From NCBI RefSeq assembly GCF_040822085.1, contig NZ_CP162006.1, forward strand, positions 4,030,001 through 4,094,000: 64,000 bases of DNA, given 5' to 3'. Below the pieces are notes generated by a model, which saw only the letters and a list, made by a program, of their open reading frames with translations, searched no databases and was not told where the DNA came from. The stretch is from Rhodoferax sp. WC2427 (lineage in GTDB: Bacteria; Pseudomonadota; Gammaproteobacteria; Burkholderiales; Burkholderiaceae_C). Position 1 is the stretch's first letter; the number at the start of each line of letters is the position of its first letter. Of the stretch, positions 8,527 to 17,681 are shown in pieces. Made by a program: the position numbers and the translations under genes.

Positions 8527-9633
8527 TCAGACCCCCACGTTCTTGAAAAGAATAGCAAACAGGGCATCCACCAGGATCACCACCGTGATCGAAGTCACTA
8601 CCGAGGCGGTGGTGCCCTGCCCCAGGCTCTGGGTGTTGGGTTTGACGCGCAGGCCGCAGTGGCAACCCACCAGCGCGATCAGCAGGCCAAACACCGCCGA
8701 CTTGAACACCGCCAGCCCCAGGTTGGCTACGCCCACCGCCCCCGGCAGCGCCTGCAAGAAGAAGGCGGGCGTGATGCCCAGCGCCAGGTCGGCCGCCAGC
8801 ATGCCCCCGGCCAGTGCGGTCAGGGTGGTCCACACGCTGATCAGCGGCATGGCAATGGCCAGTGCAATGGCGCGCGGCATCACCAGCCGGTAGCCCAGCG
8901 GGATACCCATGACCCGCATGGCATCGAGCTCTTCGGTGACGCGCATCACGCCGATTTGCGCGGTGATGGCCGAGCCGGAGCGCCCGGCAATCAGGATGGC
9001 GGCCAGCATCGGCCCCAGCTCGCGCACCACCGACATGCCCAAAATGTTGACAATAAATGCCTCGGCCCCGAACTGGCGCAGCTGCTGCGAGGTAAGGTAG
9101 GCCAGCACCACGCCAATCAAAAAACCCACCAGCGCGGTGATCGGCAGGGCCATGGTGCCCATCTGGTACAGGTGGCCCGAAATATCCCGCCACGGCCCGG
9201 CCTGCGGGCGGCGCGCCAGGCGCAGCAGGTCCAGTGCCAACTGCCCCACCATGCGCAGCAGCACCACCCCCTGGGCCAGCCCCGCCAGCACCCACACCCC
9301 CAGCGCGTCAAAGTGCTGCGCCCAGCTGGTGGCGGGTACCGGGGGCGCGGTGGTGGAGAAGCCCGCCACCCGCTCCAGCAGGCTGCGCTGTGCGGGCAGC
9401 AGGTCGATCTGCGCCGGCCATTGGCGGCCCCAGTGGTTCCACAGCAGCTGCGCGCCCACGTGGTCCAGCCGCTCTACACCCACCAGGTCCCAGTGCGCCG
9501 ACGGCGGCAGCGCCTGCAGCGCGGCGGTGGCGGCCCGCCACTGCGCTGGTACGGCCAGGTCGGCGGCCGCCCAGCGGCCCAATAGCCGTGCGGTCGGGCC
9601 AGGGGCGATGCGGGGGATGGAATCCAAATTCAT
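8527..9633 (-). CDS. MlaE-type ABC permease with N-terminal STAS-like domain
   Basis: First gene of the lipid transport operon: inner-membrane permease, 368 residues. The C-terminal ~250 residues are the MlaE fold (VGFLIGVVLAYLTSQQLRQFG, then ELGPMLAAILIAGRSGSAITAQIGVMRVTEELDAM, which is the family hallmark). The N-terminal ~95 residues hold a STAS-like segment (LVGVERLDHVGAQLLWNHW), a role played by the separate protein MlaB in E. coli. The fused form is known in other proteobacteria. The operon therefore reads permease+STAS, ATPase, MCE protein, auxiliary lipoprotein, and lacks MlaC. Confidence 0.9.
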   Translation of the reverse strand: MNLDSIPRIAPGPTARLLGRWAAADLAVPAQWRAATAALQALPPSAHWDLVGVERLDHVGAQLLWNHWGRQWPAQIDLLPAQRSLLERVAGFSTTAPPVPATSWAQHFDALGVWVLAGLAQGVVLLRMVGQLALDLLRLARRPQAGPWRDISGHLYQMGTMALPITALVGFLIGVVLAYLTSQQLRQFGAEAFIVNILGMSVVRELGPMLAAILIAGRSGSAITAQIGVMRVTEELDAMRVMGIPLGYRLVMPRAIALAIAMPLISVWTTLTALAGGMLAADLALGITPAFFLQALPGAVGVANLGLAVFKSAVFGLLIALVGCHCGLRVKPNTQSLGQGTTASVVTSITVVILVDALFAILFKNVGV

Positions 9634-9728
9634 AGGTCACCCCATCCTACCAACGCGCAGGGCCGCACCGGGTAGGACAAGCGCCTGAGAATGCGTTCCA
9701 AATGCGGGGTACAGGCGACAATAGAGCC

Positions 9729-10685
9729 ATGATCCTTCGCCACACCTTTTCGCCTCCCAACAACACCCGGCTAGACCACCTGTGTGGCCCCATGGACAGC
9801 CACCTGCGCACCATCGAGGCGGCGCTGCAAATCTCCATCGCCCACCGCCACGAGCAGTTCAAGATCGACGGCCCCAAGCCCAAGGCGCAGCAAGCGCTGG
9901 AGCTGCTGCAGGCGCTGTACGAGCAGGCCGCGCGCCCGATCCGCCCCGACACCGTGCAACTCATGCTGGCCACCGACACCAGCGAAGGCGTCGACGGCCA
10001 GTCGCTGCAAACCCGGCGCGCCGACCTGCGTGCCCGCACGCCCAACCAGGCCACCTACCTGGAAAACATCGCCCAGCACGACATCACCTTCGGCATCGGC
10101 CCGGCGGGCACCGGCAAAACCTACCTGGCCGTGGCCTGTGCGGTGGACGCGCTGGAGCGTAGCGCGGTGCAGCGCATCGTGCTGACCCGCCCGGCGGTGG
10201 AAGCCGGGGAGCGCCTGGGCTTCCTGCCCGGCGACCTGAACCAGAAGATCGACCCGTATCTGCGCCCGCTGTACGACGCGCTGTACGAACTGATGGGCGC
10301 CGAAAAAGTGCAAAAAGCCTTTGAGCGCAACGCCCTGGAAGTGGCCCCGCTGGCCTTCATGCGCGGGCGCACGCTGAACAACGCCTTTGTGATCCTGGAC
10401 GAGGCGCAAAACACCACGCCCGAGCAGATGAAGATGTTTTTGACCCGCATCGGCTTTGGCGCCAAGGCGGTGGTGACCGGCGACGTAAGCCAGATCGACC
10501 TGCCCAAAACCCAAACCAGCGGCCTGATCGATGCCGAACAGGTGCTGCGCCGCACCCAGGGCATTGCCATCTGCCGCTTCACCAGCGCCGACGTGGTGCG
10601 CCACCCGCTGGTGGCGCGCATCGTGGATGCGTACGACACCCGCGGCAAATCCGACAGCGTGCCGCGCAAACGTGCTAGCTCCTGA
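9729..10685 (+). CDS. PhoH family protein (PhoH-like ATPase)
   Basis: Cytosolic P-loop ATPase of the PhoH/YbeZ family, linked with RNA metabolism; in many proteobacteria it works beside YbeY. Length is 318 residues from the ATG at 9729 (an in-frame ATG at 9702 would add nine). Walker A is GIGPAGTGKTYLA, Walker B is FVILDEAQNTT. LTRPAVEAGERLGFLPGDL and VTGDVSQIDLP are strongly conserved in the family. ybeY follows 47 bases downstream, past a palindromic repeat that begins in the last codons of this gene. Confidence 0.94.
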   Translation: MILRHTFSPPNNTRLDHLCGPMDSHLRTIEAALQISIAHRHEQFKIDGPKPKAQQALELLQALYEQAARPIRPDTVQLMLATDTSEGVDGQSLQTRRADLRARTPNQATYLENIAQHDITFGIGPAGTGKTYLAVACAVDALERSAVQRIVLTRPAVEAGERLGFLPGDLNQKIDPYLRPLYDALYELMGAEKVQKAFERNALEVAPLAFMRGRTLNNAFVILDEAQNTTPEQMKMFLTRIGFGAKAVVTGDVSQIDLPKTQTSGLIDAEQVLRRTQGIAICRFTSADVVRHPLVARIVDAYDTRGKSDSVPRKRASS

Positions 10686-10730
10686 ATTAATAGCTGCTCA
10701 CGCTTATTTAATAAGCGCTAGAGCCCTAAG
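10672..10730. repeat. Palindromic repeat copy 3
   Basis: Core GCTGCTCACGCTTATTTAAT followed by AAGCGCTAGAGCCC. It occupies the phoH-ybeY gap and appears to supply the last phoH codons (GCTAGCTCCTGA). Confidence 0.65.
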
Positions 10731-10732
10731 AC

Positions 10733-11188
10733 ATGCTTAAAAATCTACAACTCTCCCTGCAGTTCGGTGACCTGGCCGATGCGGCACTGCACCGCGCCGC
10801 CCTGCCCCGCCACAGCGTCAACCGTTGGATCCGCCATGCGTTACAAAGCGATGGCGAAATCACCGTGCGCATTGTCGACACCGCCGAAGGCCAGACCCTG
10901 AACCGTGACTACCGCCACAAAGACTACGCCACCAACGTGCTGACCTTCGACTACACCCAGGAGCCCACCGTGACCGCGGATCTGGTGCTGTGCGCCCCGG
11001 TGGTGGCCCGCGAAGCTGCAGAGAACGGTAAAACTCTGCAAGCGCACTATGCCCATCTGCTGGTCCACGGTACCCTGCATGCCCAGGGTTATGACCACGA
11101 AACCAGCGAAGCCGATGCGGTGGCCATGGAAGCCCTGGAAACACAGATTTTGGCCGGGCTGGGCATCGCCAACCCCTATGCGGCCTAA
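10733..11188 (+). CDS. ybeY: Endoribonuclease / rRNA maturation factor YbeY
   Basis: YbeY is a zinc-dependent RNase needed for 16S rRNA 3'-end maturation and ribosome quality control. The zinc motif H-x3-H-x5-H is seen in [19 protein letters not shown]. The conserved [16 protein letters not shown] is also present. Length (151 residues) is normal. It is downstream of phoH, as in most Burkholderiales. In many relatives a CorC-type gene follows, but here a FecR-domain gene is found. Confidence 0.95.
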   Translation: MLKNLQLSLQFGDLADAALHRAALPRHSVNRWIRHALQSDGEITVRIVDTAEGQTLNRDYRHKDYATNVLTFDYTQEPTVTADLVLCAPVVAREAAENGKTLQAHYAHLLVHGTLHAQGYDHETSEADAVAMEALETQILAGLGIANPYAA

Positions 11189-11210
11189 GTTGGAGTAAGT
11201 TGGAGAACAC

Positions 11211-11666
11211 ATGCGAACCCTTGTATCTACCCTCGCACTGGCTTTGTGCTGTGGTGCAGCCGGTGCCCAAAGCCTGGATGCCGCCCGCGCAGGCACGCTG
11301 AAAACCGTGCAGGGCACGGTGACCGTCACCAATGCCCAGGGCGCACGTACAGTCCACCCTGGCGACCCCGTGGCCGAGGCAGACAAGCTGCTCACCGGAA
11401 CCAACGGCGCGGCCAGCGTGGTGATGCGCGACGGCACCACCCTGGTGCTGGGCCCCAGCAGCCAGCTCGATATCACCAGCTTCGCCTTCAACGGCACCAC
11501 CCAAAAGGGCAATATGCTGCTCAGCCTGCTGCGCGGTAGCCTGCGCATGGTCACCGGGCTGGTGGGCAAGGGCAACCCCGATGCCGTCAAGATCACCACG
11601 CCCACCTCGGTGATTGGCGTGCTGGGCACCGACTTCATCGTTCGCGCCACCGGAGGCAAACCATGA
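11211..11666 (+). CDS. FecR-domain secreted protein
   Basis: A 151-residue exported protein: signal peptide MRTLVSTLALALCCGAAGAQ, then a FecR-type domain (VTVTNAQGARTVHPGDPVAEADKLLTG, AASVVMRDGTTLVLGPSSQLDI, VITTPTSVIGVLGTDFIV as typical strands). In stand-alone form this domain is usually periplasmic and of unknown function. It is not next to a TonB receptor or ECF sigma factor, so a FecR-style anti-sigma role is unlikely. It overlaps the OmpA-domain gene by 4 bases. The Shine-Dalgarno region is a tandem duplication (11186-11205). Confidence 0.83.
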   Translation: MRTLVSTLALALCCGAAGAQSLDAARAGTLKTVQGTVTVTNAQGARTVHPGDPVAEADKLLTGTNGAASVVMRDGTTLVLGPSSQLDITSFAFNGTTQKGNMLLSLLRGSLRMVTGLVGKGNPDAVKITTPTSVIGVLGTDFIVRATGGKP

Positions 11667-12271
11667 TGGGGCCCGCGCTGGTCGCCATCGGCGTTACCGT
11701 GATGGCCTTGCTGGCAGGCCGGGCCCTGCCGCCCACCTCGGAGGTGCTGCTGCTGCCCCAGGCCGACGGTTCGCCATCGTCGGTGGTGGTGGTGTCGGGC
11801 ACCGACCGGCAAACGCTATCTGCCCCGTACCAGCGGGCCACCGCCGTACAAGGCCAAAAGCCCACGCAAGACAGCTTGGACCCGTTGGCCGTGCAACACG
11901 CCTACCCGGCACTGTTCAGCGCCATGCCGCCACCGCCGCAGCACTTCACCGTCTACTTTGAGCCCGGCGGTACCGAGCTCACCCCCGCGTCGCAGGCCGA
12001 CCTGGCGACGATCATCGCGGCCGCCCAGCAACGCGCCGGAGCCGACATCCTGGTGATCGGCCACACCGATGCGCAGGGCGACGATGGCGAGAACGACGCC
12101 CTGTCGCTCCAGCGCGCCCAGCAAGTCCGCGACATGCTGCTGCGTGACCCCCAGGCGGTACAGGCCGACCTGATTGAGGCCCGGGGCCGCGGCAAGCGCG
12201 AACTGGCCATACCCACCGCCGACGGCGTAGCCGAAGCCCGCAACCGCCGGGTGGAAATTGTGCTGCGCTAA
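11663..12271 (+). CDS. OmpA-domain membrane-anchored protein
   Basis: A 202-residue protein with an N-terminal hydrophobic stretch ([22 protein letters not shown]) that may be an uncleaved anchor, and a C-terminal OmpA-like peptidoglycan-binding domain: [20 protein letters not shown], then [29 protein letters not shown] and [28 protein letters not shown]. The Asp and Arg of the peptidoglycan site (GHTD, NRRVE) are present. It is translationally coupled to the FecR-domain protein. Its stop codon overlaps that of the convergent dtd gene. Confidence 0.83.
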   Translation: MMGPALVAIGVTVMALLAGRALPPTSEVLLLPQADGSPSSVVVVSGTDRQTLSAPYQRATAVQGQKPTQDSLDPLAVQHAYPALFSAMPPPPQHFTVYFEPGGTELTPASQADLATIIAAAQQRAGADILVIGHTDAQGDDGENDALSLQRAQQVRDMLLRDPQAVQADLIEARGRGKRELAIPTADGVAEARNRRVEIVLR

Positions 12272-12705
12272 AGCTGGATGGGAATGGTCACCGGCCCGTC
12301 GTTGACCAGGTGCACCTGCATGTCGGCCCCAAACTGCCCGGTCTGCACGGGGCTGTGTGCCCTTTGGGCCTGGGCCACAAAGTAGTCGTACAGGCGCCGC
12401 CCCTCCTCAGGCGGTGCCGCAGTGGTGAAGCTGGGCCGGTTGCCGCCCGCCACGTCCGCCGCCAGCGTGAACTGGCTCACCACCAGCAGGCCACCGGCCA
12501 CGTCTTGCAGGCTCCGATTCATCTTGCCTGCCGCGTCGCTGAAGATACGCAGCTTCAAGATCTTGGCCAGCAGCTTGTCGGCCTGCGCGTCGGTATCACC
12601 ACGCTCGGCGCACAACAGCACCAGCAGGCCCTGGGTGATGGCACCCACGGTTTCGTCGGCGACCACCACACGGGCTTCGCGCACTCTTTGCAATACAGCT
12701 TTCAT
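12268..12705 (-). CDS. dtd: D-aminoacyl-tRNA deacylase
   Basis: Dtd removes D-amino acids (and glycine from tRNA-Ala) that have been wrongly attached to tRNA. The start at [13 protein letters not shown] gives 145 residues, the normal size; the frame stays open upstream but is unlike Dtd. The two hallmark motifs are visible: SQFTL ([11 protein letters not shown]) and the cross-subunit Gly-cisPro motif ([11 protein letters not shown]). Confidence 0.95.
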   Translation of the reverse strand: MKAVLQRVREARVVVADETVGAITQGLLVLLCAERGDTDAQADKLLAKILKLRIFSDAAGKMNRSLQDVAGGLLVVSQFTLAADVAGGNRPSFTTAAPPEEGRRLYDYFVAQAQRAHSPVQTGQFGADMQVHLVNDGPVTIPIQL

Positions 12706-12791
12706 CGGCAAACGGCTTCTGGTTGGGAATTCGGTGGAGGCACAGGGGCCAGACTCTACCCGGCCAGACCGCCGCCGGACACGGAGGCACA

Positions 12792-14282
12792 ATGCGCCCC
12801 ATGTGGAAAACCGTACGGCACCCCGGTGCCTGGCTTGTGGCGTGGGCGGTGCTGGCGGCGCTGGGTGGCGTGGCGCTGGCCCGCCAAGAGTTGGTGCGCC
12901 AGCGCGAAGCCTTCGAGACCGACGCGCGCATTGCCCACCGGCTGCTGAGCCAGCGCGCAGTGCAACAAGACGCGGTGCTGGCCACACTGGCCTTGCTGCA
13001 GCCCACCGGCACGGCCGGGCCCACGGCGCAGCCCGAGCAGCGCCTGTCGTCGGTGTACCCGCAGATTCTGGAAGTGCAGCGCCGCGGCCCGGGCGAGGCC
13101 TGGCCTGTCACTCCACCCGCTGCGCAAGCCGCGCTGGCCGAGGCCGAGGCCGTTTCGCGCACCGGTCACCGGGTGGCGCTGGCAGCCGCACACCTGGCCA
13201 CCGGGCGCTACCGGCTGGTCCTGGCGGCCAACCCGAACAGTTACGCGCTGCAGATCGATGTGGCCACCATGTTGCCCTGGAACGAATGGCCCATGCCGCG
13301 CGACACAACCCCGGTGCGCCTCACCCTGGAGCAGGACGGCCAGGTCTTTGTGGTGCAGCCCGGCCGCGTTGCGCAGGGTGGCTGGCGCTTCGAATTCCAC
13401 AAGCACCTGGCCACCGACAGCCAGCCCTTCGACGTGTTCGCCCTGCGCCAGGTCGGCTGGGGCGAGCTGCCCTGGGCCTGGATGCTGGCCTGGGCGCTGG
13501 GCATGGCGGTACTGCTGGCCGCCCTGCAGAGCGCGTTGGCCCAGCGCGCCGCGCGCCGCCGCGCGGAAGAACTGCTGCGCCTGGGCCAGGTGGCGCGGCT
13601 CAACACCTTGGGCGAGCTCGCCGCCGGCATGGCCCATGAACTGAACCAGCCGCTGACCGCCGTGCTGGCCAACACCCAGGCCGCGCGCCGCCTGCTGGAT
13701 GAAGACCCGCCCGAGCTGGACACAGCCCGCCACGCCATGGTGCAGGCGGTGGAGCAGGCCCGGCGCGCCTCCACGGTGGTGGGTCGGCTGCGCCGCGCGG
13801 TGGAGCGGCCCGACCTGGCAGGCCCGCTGTCCCCCGTCAAGCTGCAGGACGCGGTGCGCGAAGCCTTGTACCTGCTGGAGCCCGAAAGCGCACGCCGTGG
13901 CATCGCACCCACCGTGCAGGCCCCGGCACAGGATGTGGTGGTGCTGGCCGACCGCGTGGCGCTGGAGCAGATCGTGCACAACCTGGTGATGAACGCGCTT
14001 CAGGCGCTGGAGCAGGTACCCCCAGGCCAACGGCGCCTGGCCCTCACGATTTCCAGCGATGCACATCTGGGCAGCCTGACGGTGCAGGACAGCGGCCCCG
14101 GCATCCCGCCCGATGTCTTGCCGCGCATCTTTGAGCCGTTTTTCTCGACCCGCCAGGGCGGCCTGGGGCTGGGCCTGAACCTGTGCGAAACATTGGCAGG
14201 CAGCATGGGCGGCAGCCTGGTGGCCACCCCTGTCGCACCCCATGGCGCGGCGCTGCACCTGTCCCTTCCCTTGTCCGCATGA
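12792..14282 (+). CDS. Membrane sensor histidine kinase
   Basis: Inner-membrane sensor, 496 residues, first gene of a two-component pair. It has two transmembrane helices (about residues 10-28 and 225-250, [19 protein letters not shown]) around a periplasmic sensor region of no recognised family. The phosphoacceptor His is in [20 protein letters not shown]. The ATPase domain shows the N box ([10 protein letters not shown]), G1 ([12 protein letters not shown]), F box ([11 protein letters not shown]) and G2 ([13 protein letters not shown]). I chose ATG 12792, preceded by GGAGGC. The stop overlaps the response regulator start by 4 bases. Confidence 0.91.
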   Translation: MRPMWKTVRHPGAWLVAWAVLAALGGVALARQELVRQREAFETDARIAHRLLSQRAVQQDAVLATLALLQPTGTAGPTAQPEQRLSSVYPQILEVQRRGPGEAWPVTPPAAQAALAEAEAVSRTGHRVALAAAHLATGRYRLVLAANPNSYALQIDVATMLPWNEWPMPRDTTPVRLTLEQDGQVFVVQPGRVAQGGWRFEFHKHLATDSQPFDVFALRQVGWGELPWAWMLAWALGMAVLLAALQSALAQRAARRRAEELLRLGQVARLNTLGELAAGMAHELNQPLTAVLANTQAARRLLDEDPPELDTARHAMVQAVEQARRASTVVGRLRRAVERPDLAGPLSPVKLQDAVREALYLLEPESARRGIAPTVQAPAQDVVVLADRVALEQIVHNLVMNALQALEQVPPGQRRLALTISSDAHLGSLTVQDSGPGIPPDVLPRIFEPFFSTRQGGLGLGLNLCETLAGSMGGSLVATPVAPHGAALHLSLPLSA

Positions 14283-14902
14283 ACACCACCCTGTCCCCCC
14301 TGGTCCACCTCATCGACGACGACGCGGCCGTACGCGACAGCCTGGCCCTGCTGATCGGCACCGTGGGCCTGCGCGTGCAGACCTGGGCCGACCCGCAGGC
14401 TTTCCTGGCGCAGTTCGACCGGCAAGGCATCGGCGCCATCGTGCTGGACGTGCGCATGCCGGGCATCAGCGGCCTGGCGGTGCTCGACACCCTGGTGGCG
14501 CAGGGCGTGGACCAGCCGGTGGTCATGCTCACCGGCCACGGCACGGTGGAGATGTGCCGCCGCGCCTTCAAGGCCGGTGCGGCCGAGTTCCTGGAAAAGC
14601 CGGTGGACGACGAGGCGCTGATCGAGGTGCTGCAGAACGCGGTGCGCCAGCATGTGCGCTCGCGCGAACGCCACCAGGCCGACCGGCAGGCGCGCGAGCG
14701 GTATGCGCAGCTGTCGGAGCGCGAGCGTGAGGTGCTGGGCCTCATCGTTTCGGGCCTGACCAACAAGGAAATCGGCCGGGTGCTGGCCGTGTCGCCGCGC
14801 ACGGTGGAGACGCACCGCGCCAACCTGTTCGCCAAGCTGGGGGCCGAATCGCTGGCGCAACTGATCCGCCGCTACGCCGCGCTGGCCGACGAGGCATCCT
14901 GA
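14279..14902 (+). CDS. FixJ/NarL-type response regulator
   Basis: DNA-binding partner of the upstream kinase, 207 residues. The receiver domain has the acidic pocket (LIDDDAAV), the phosphoacceptor Asp in IVLDVRMPGISGL, Thr in MLTGHG and Lys in FLEKPVDDE. The C-terminal LuxR-type HTH is LSEREREVLGLIVSGLTNKE followed by SPRTVETHRANLFAKLG. The start ATG overlaps the kinase stop. A perfect inverted repeat 15 bases downstream, ahead of the GlcG-like gene, may be one of its targets. Confidence 0.93.
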   Translation: MNTTLSPLVHLIDDDAAVRDSLALLIGTVGLRVQTWADPQAFLAQFDRQGIGAIVLDVRMPGISGLAVLDTLVAQGVDQPVVMLTGHGTVEMCRRAFKAGAAEFLEKPVDDEALIEVLQNAVRQHVRSRERHQADRQARERYAQLSEREREVLGLIVSGLTNKEIGRVLAVSPRTVETHRANLFAKLGAESLAQLIRRYAALADEAS

Positions 14903-14916
14903 TGCAGGCCAAGTGA

Positions 14917-14934
14917 CTCCGTAGAACTACGGAG
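14917..14934. promoter_or_regulatory. Candidate operator upstream of the GlcG-like gene
   Basis: Perfect inverted repeat CTCCGTAGAACTACGGAG, with 8-base arms and a 2-base spacer. No T-run follows, so it is more like a dimer-binding operator than a terminator. It lies between the response regulator gene and the gene at 15026. Confidence 0.5.
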
Positions 14935-15025
14935 GCTGTGGCGTAGCCGTACGCATAGGCAATACGGGCGCGTTTTTGTAAAGTTCTCCCACGGTTGATC
15001 GAACCGCTTCACCCCGGAGACCCTT

Positions 15026-15517
15026 ATGAAAAACACCACCTGCCTCGCCGCCCTCGCCCTCGTCTGCATCGCGGGCACGGCCAACGCCCAGGCCGTGCGC
15101 ACCGAGCGCAATATGTCGCTGGACCTGGCCAACCAGATCGCCGCATCCGCCGTGGCCAGCTGCGCCGCCAACGGCTATGCCGTGTCCGCCACCGTGGTGG
15201 ACCGCGCAGGCGGTGTGCGCGCCGTGCAGCGTGCCGACAACGCAGGCCCCCACACCCTGGGTGCGAGCCAGCAAAAAGCCTTCACGTCGGCTTCGGCCAA
15301 GAACACCACCCTGGCCATCATGGAAACCAGCCAGAAGAACCCCGGCGCGGCCAACCTGGTGGACATTCCGGGCTACCTGCTGCTCGGCGGCGGTGTGCCA
15401 GTGAAGGTGGGCAACGAGGTCATCGGCGCCGTGGGCGTGGGTGGCGCACCGGCTGGCAACCTTGACGAGCAGTGTGCGCTGGCCGCCATCGACCATGTCA
15501 AAGACTTGCTGAAATAA
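15026..15517 (+). CDS. Secreted GlcG/HbpS family protein (heme-binding-like)
   Basis: A 163-residue exported protein: signal peptide MKNTTCLAALALVCIAGTANAQ, then the GlcG/HbpS (DUF336) fold, seen in the conserved ANGYAVSATVVDRAGGVRAVQRAD, GASQQKAFTSAS and VGAVGVGGAPAGNLDEQCA. Members bind heme or small molecules, or are near glycolate or alcohol oxidation genes; which applies here is not visible. It has a good ribosome binding site (CCGGAGA). The spacing and the palindrome at 14917-14934 suggest control by the upstream two-component system. Confidence 0.87.
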   Translation: MKNTTCLAALALVCIAGTANAQAVRTERNMSLDLANQIAASAVASCAANGYAVSATVVDRAGGVRAVQRADNAGPHTLGASQQKAFTSASAKNTTLAIMETSQKNPGAANLVDIPGYLLLGGGVPVKVGNEVIGAVGVGGAPAGNLDEQCALAAIDHVKDLLK

Positions 15518-15522
15518 GCCCC

Positions 15523-15553
15523 TAGCGCTTATCCCATATGCACAAGCTGCTAC
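15523..15553. repeat. Palindromic repeat copy 4, spanning a start codon
   Basis: Core AGCGCTTATCCCATATGCAC then AAGCTGCTAC. The ATG of the ankyrin-repeat gene (15538) is the centre of this copy, and the next codons (HKLL) come from its right arm. Confidence 0.65.
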
Positions 15554-16230
15554 ACATTTTGGGGTTTTCAGGTGTTTGCCTGCTGGCGAATGCCTGCCTG
15601 GCCCAGGTCGCCCCCAGCCCCGCGCAAATCGCCCAGTACCAGGGCCTGCACGCGGCAGCCCAGCGTGGCGACTTGGCCAAAGCCGAAAAACTCATCGCCC
15701 AAAAGGTGGACCTGAACGCCCGCGACGCCCAGGGCCGCACCCCGTTGCAGGTCGCCACCTTCGCGCGGCATGGGGAACTGGTCCGGGCACTGGCCCAGGC
15801 CGGTGCCGATCTGTCGCTGCTGGAAAACGACCGCTACGACGCGGTGACCATCGCCGCCGTGGCCGACGACGAAGCCACGCTGGCCACCCTGCTCTCGCTG
15901 GGCGCCAGCGCAAAGCTCACCACCAGCCGGTACGACGGCACGGCGCTGATCGCCGCGGCCCACCTCGGGCATGACGGCGTGGTCAGGCAACTGATCGCTG
16001 CGGGTGCGCCGCTGGACCATGTAAACAACCTGCACTGGACGGCGGTCATCGAATCCATCGTGCTCGGCGACGGTGGCCCACGCCACCAGCGCACGCTGCG
16101 CGCGCTGGTCGATGCCGGAGCCAACCTGCAACTCGCCGACCGCCAGGGCAACACGCCGCTGCAGTTGGCCCGCACCCGGGGCTTTGCCGAGATGGTGGCA
16201 ATGCTGGAAAAAGCCGGGGCCAGGCCCTGA
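15538..16230 (+). CDS. Secreted ankyrin-repeat protein
   Basis: A 230-residue protein with an N-terminal signal peptide (ILGFSGVCLLANACLAQ) and about five ankyrin repeats, for example LHAAAQRGDLAKAEKLIAQK, ARDAQGRTPLQVATFARHGE, DGTALIAAAHLGHDGVVRQL and DRQGNTPLQLARTRGFAEMV. Periplasmic ankyrin proteins mediate protein contacts; no partner is indicated. The start codon is inside a palindromic repeat, with no clear Shine-Dalgarno sequence before it. It begins 20 bases after the GlcG-like gene. Confidence 0.85.
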   Translation: MHKLLHILGFSGVCLLANACLAQVAPSPAQIAQYQGLHAAAQRGDLAKAEKLIAQKVDLNARDAQGRTPLQVATFARHGELVRALAQAGADLSLLENDRYDAVTIAAVADDEATLATLLSLGASAKLTTSRYDGTALIAAAHLGHDGVVRQLIAAGAPLDHVNNLHWTAVIESIVLGDGGPRHQRTLRALVDAGANLQLADRQGNTPLQLARTRGFAEMVAMLEKAGARP

Positions 16231-16240
16231 GGATGTGCCG

Positions 16241-17497
16241 TCAGGCCAGTGTTACGCGGGCGAACTTGCGTTTGCCCACCTGCACCACATAGGTTCCGGC
16301 GCCCAATTTCAGGCCCTTGTCGCTGACCACGCTGGAGTCCACGCGCACGCCACCGCCGTCGACCAGGCGGTTGCCTTCACCGCTGCTGGCCGCCAGATTG
16401 GCCATCTTCAGCAGCGCAGCAATACCAACCGCCGCGCCGCCTTCACCCAAGGGCAGGCTGAGCTCGGCAATGTCATCCGGCACGCCACCCTTGCTACGGT
16501 TGTTGAAATCCTGCTCGGCCGCATCGGCAGCAGCCGCACTGTGGAAGCGTGCGGTGATTTCCTTGGCCAGCGCCACCTTGGCGTCCTTGGGATTGCGACC
16601 GCCCTCCACTTCCGCCTTGAGCGCGGCGATTTCGGCCTCGCTTTTGAACGACAGCAGGGTGTACCAGCGCCACATCAGCACGTCGGAAATGCTCAATACC
16701 TTGGCGAACATGGTGTTGGGCTCTTCGCTGATGCCGATGTAGTTGTTCTTGGACTTGGACATCTTCTCTACGCCGTCCAGGCCTTCGAGCAGTGGCATGG
16801 TCAGAATGCACTGCGGCTCCTGGCCGTATTCGGCCTGCAGGTGGCGGCCCATCAGCAGGTTGAACTTCTGGTCGGTGCCACCCAGTTCCAGGTCGCTCTT
16901 GAGCGCCACCGAGTCATAGCCCTGCATCAGCGGGTACAAGAACTCGTGCACCGCGATCGACTGGCCGCCGTGGAAGCGGTCGTGGAAGTCGTTGCGCTCC
17001 ATCATGCGGGCCACGGTGTAGCGCGACGCCAGCTGGATCATGCCGCGTGCACCCAACGGCTCGCTCCATTCACTGTTGTAACGGATCTCGGTCTTGGCCG
17101 GATCCAGCACCAGGCTGGCCTGCTTGTAATAGGTCTCGGCGTTGGTCTTGATCTGCTCGGGCGTCAGCGGCGGGCGGGTGCTGTTGCGCCCGCTCGGGTC
17201 ACCAATCAGCGAAGTGAAGTCGCCGATCAGGAAGATCACGGTGTGGCCCAGGTCCTGCAACTGGCGCATCTTGTTGAGCACCACGGTGTGGCCGATGTGG
17301 ATGTCGGGCGCGGTCGGATCCAGGCCGAGCTTGATGCGCAGCGGCACGCCCGTGGCCTCGGAACGGGCCAGTTTTTTGACCCAGTCTTCTTGCGGAATCA
17401 GCTCGTCGCAGCCACGCAGCGTCACCGCCAGGGCTTCTTTCACACGATCTGTTACAAGAAATGAGCCACTCAACTTTACCTGTGCGGGTTGATTCAT
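16241..17497 (-). CDS. tyrS: Tyrosyl-tRNA synthetase
   Basis: Cytosolic class I aminoacyl-tRNA synthetase charging tRNA-Tyr; 418 residues. The HIGH motif is in [15 protein letters not shown] and the KMSKS motif in [13 protein letters not shown]. The C-terminal S4 RNA-binding domain ends at [19 protein letters not shown]. Motif spacing and length fit the TyrS type common in beta- and gammaproteobacteria with about 400 residues. It is divergent from the M23 peptidase gene, a conserved arrangement in Burkholderiales. Confidence 0.97.
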   Translation of the reverse strand: MNQPAQVKLSGSFLVTDRVKEALAVTLRGCDELIPQEDWVKKLARSEATGVPLRIKLGLDPTAPDIHIGHTVVLNKMRQLQDLGHTVIFLIGDFTSLIGDPSGRNSTRPPLTPEQIKTNAETYYKQASLVLDPAKTEIRYNSEWSEPLGARGMIQLASRYTVARMMERNDFHDRFHGGQSIAVHEFLYPLMQGYDSVALKSDLELGGTDQKFNLLMGRHLQAEYGQEPQCILTMPLLEGLDGVEKMSKSKNNYIGISEEPNTMFAKVLSISDVLMWRWYTLLSFKSEAEIAALKAEVEGGRNPKDAKVALAKEITARFHSAAAADAAEQDFNNRSKGGVPDDIAELSLPLGEGGAAVGIAALLKMANLAASSGEGNRLVDGGGVRVDSSVVSDKGLKLGAGTYVVQVGKRKFARVTLA

Positions 17498-17521
17498 AAG
17501 GGTTTTTCAGTGTTTTATCGG

Positions 17522-17550
17522 TTGTGGCCCACGCAGGGCACCGTTATACT
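17522..17550 (+). promoter_or_regulatory. Possible sigma-70 promoter for the M23 peptidase gene
   Basis: TTGTGG and TATACT with a 17-base spacer, about 130 bases upstream of the peptidase start, in the tyrS/peptidase divergent region. The match is fair; the transcript start is inferred. Confidence 0.4.
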
Positions 17551-17681
17551 CGCGGACTCGCTGTAACCCCTGATTTTAGTGGTGCGTTGCCTGATAGGCC
17601 GCCCCCAGACTGAACTTCCAGGCCGCACAGCACGATATCCAAGCTGCTCCCCAGCACCCACATTCGTTAGGACCCCCAGTT

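Noticed and set aside
14917..14934. Palindrome as a terminator of the response-regulator gene
   Set aside because: No T-run follows on either strand, so operator is the better reading.
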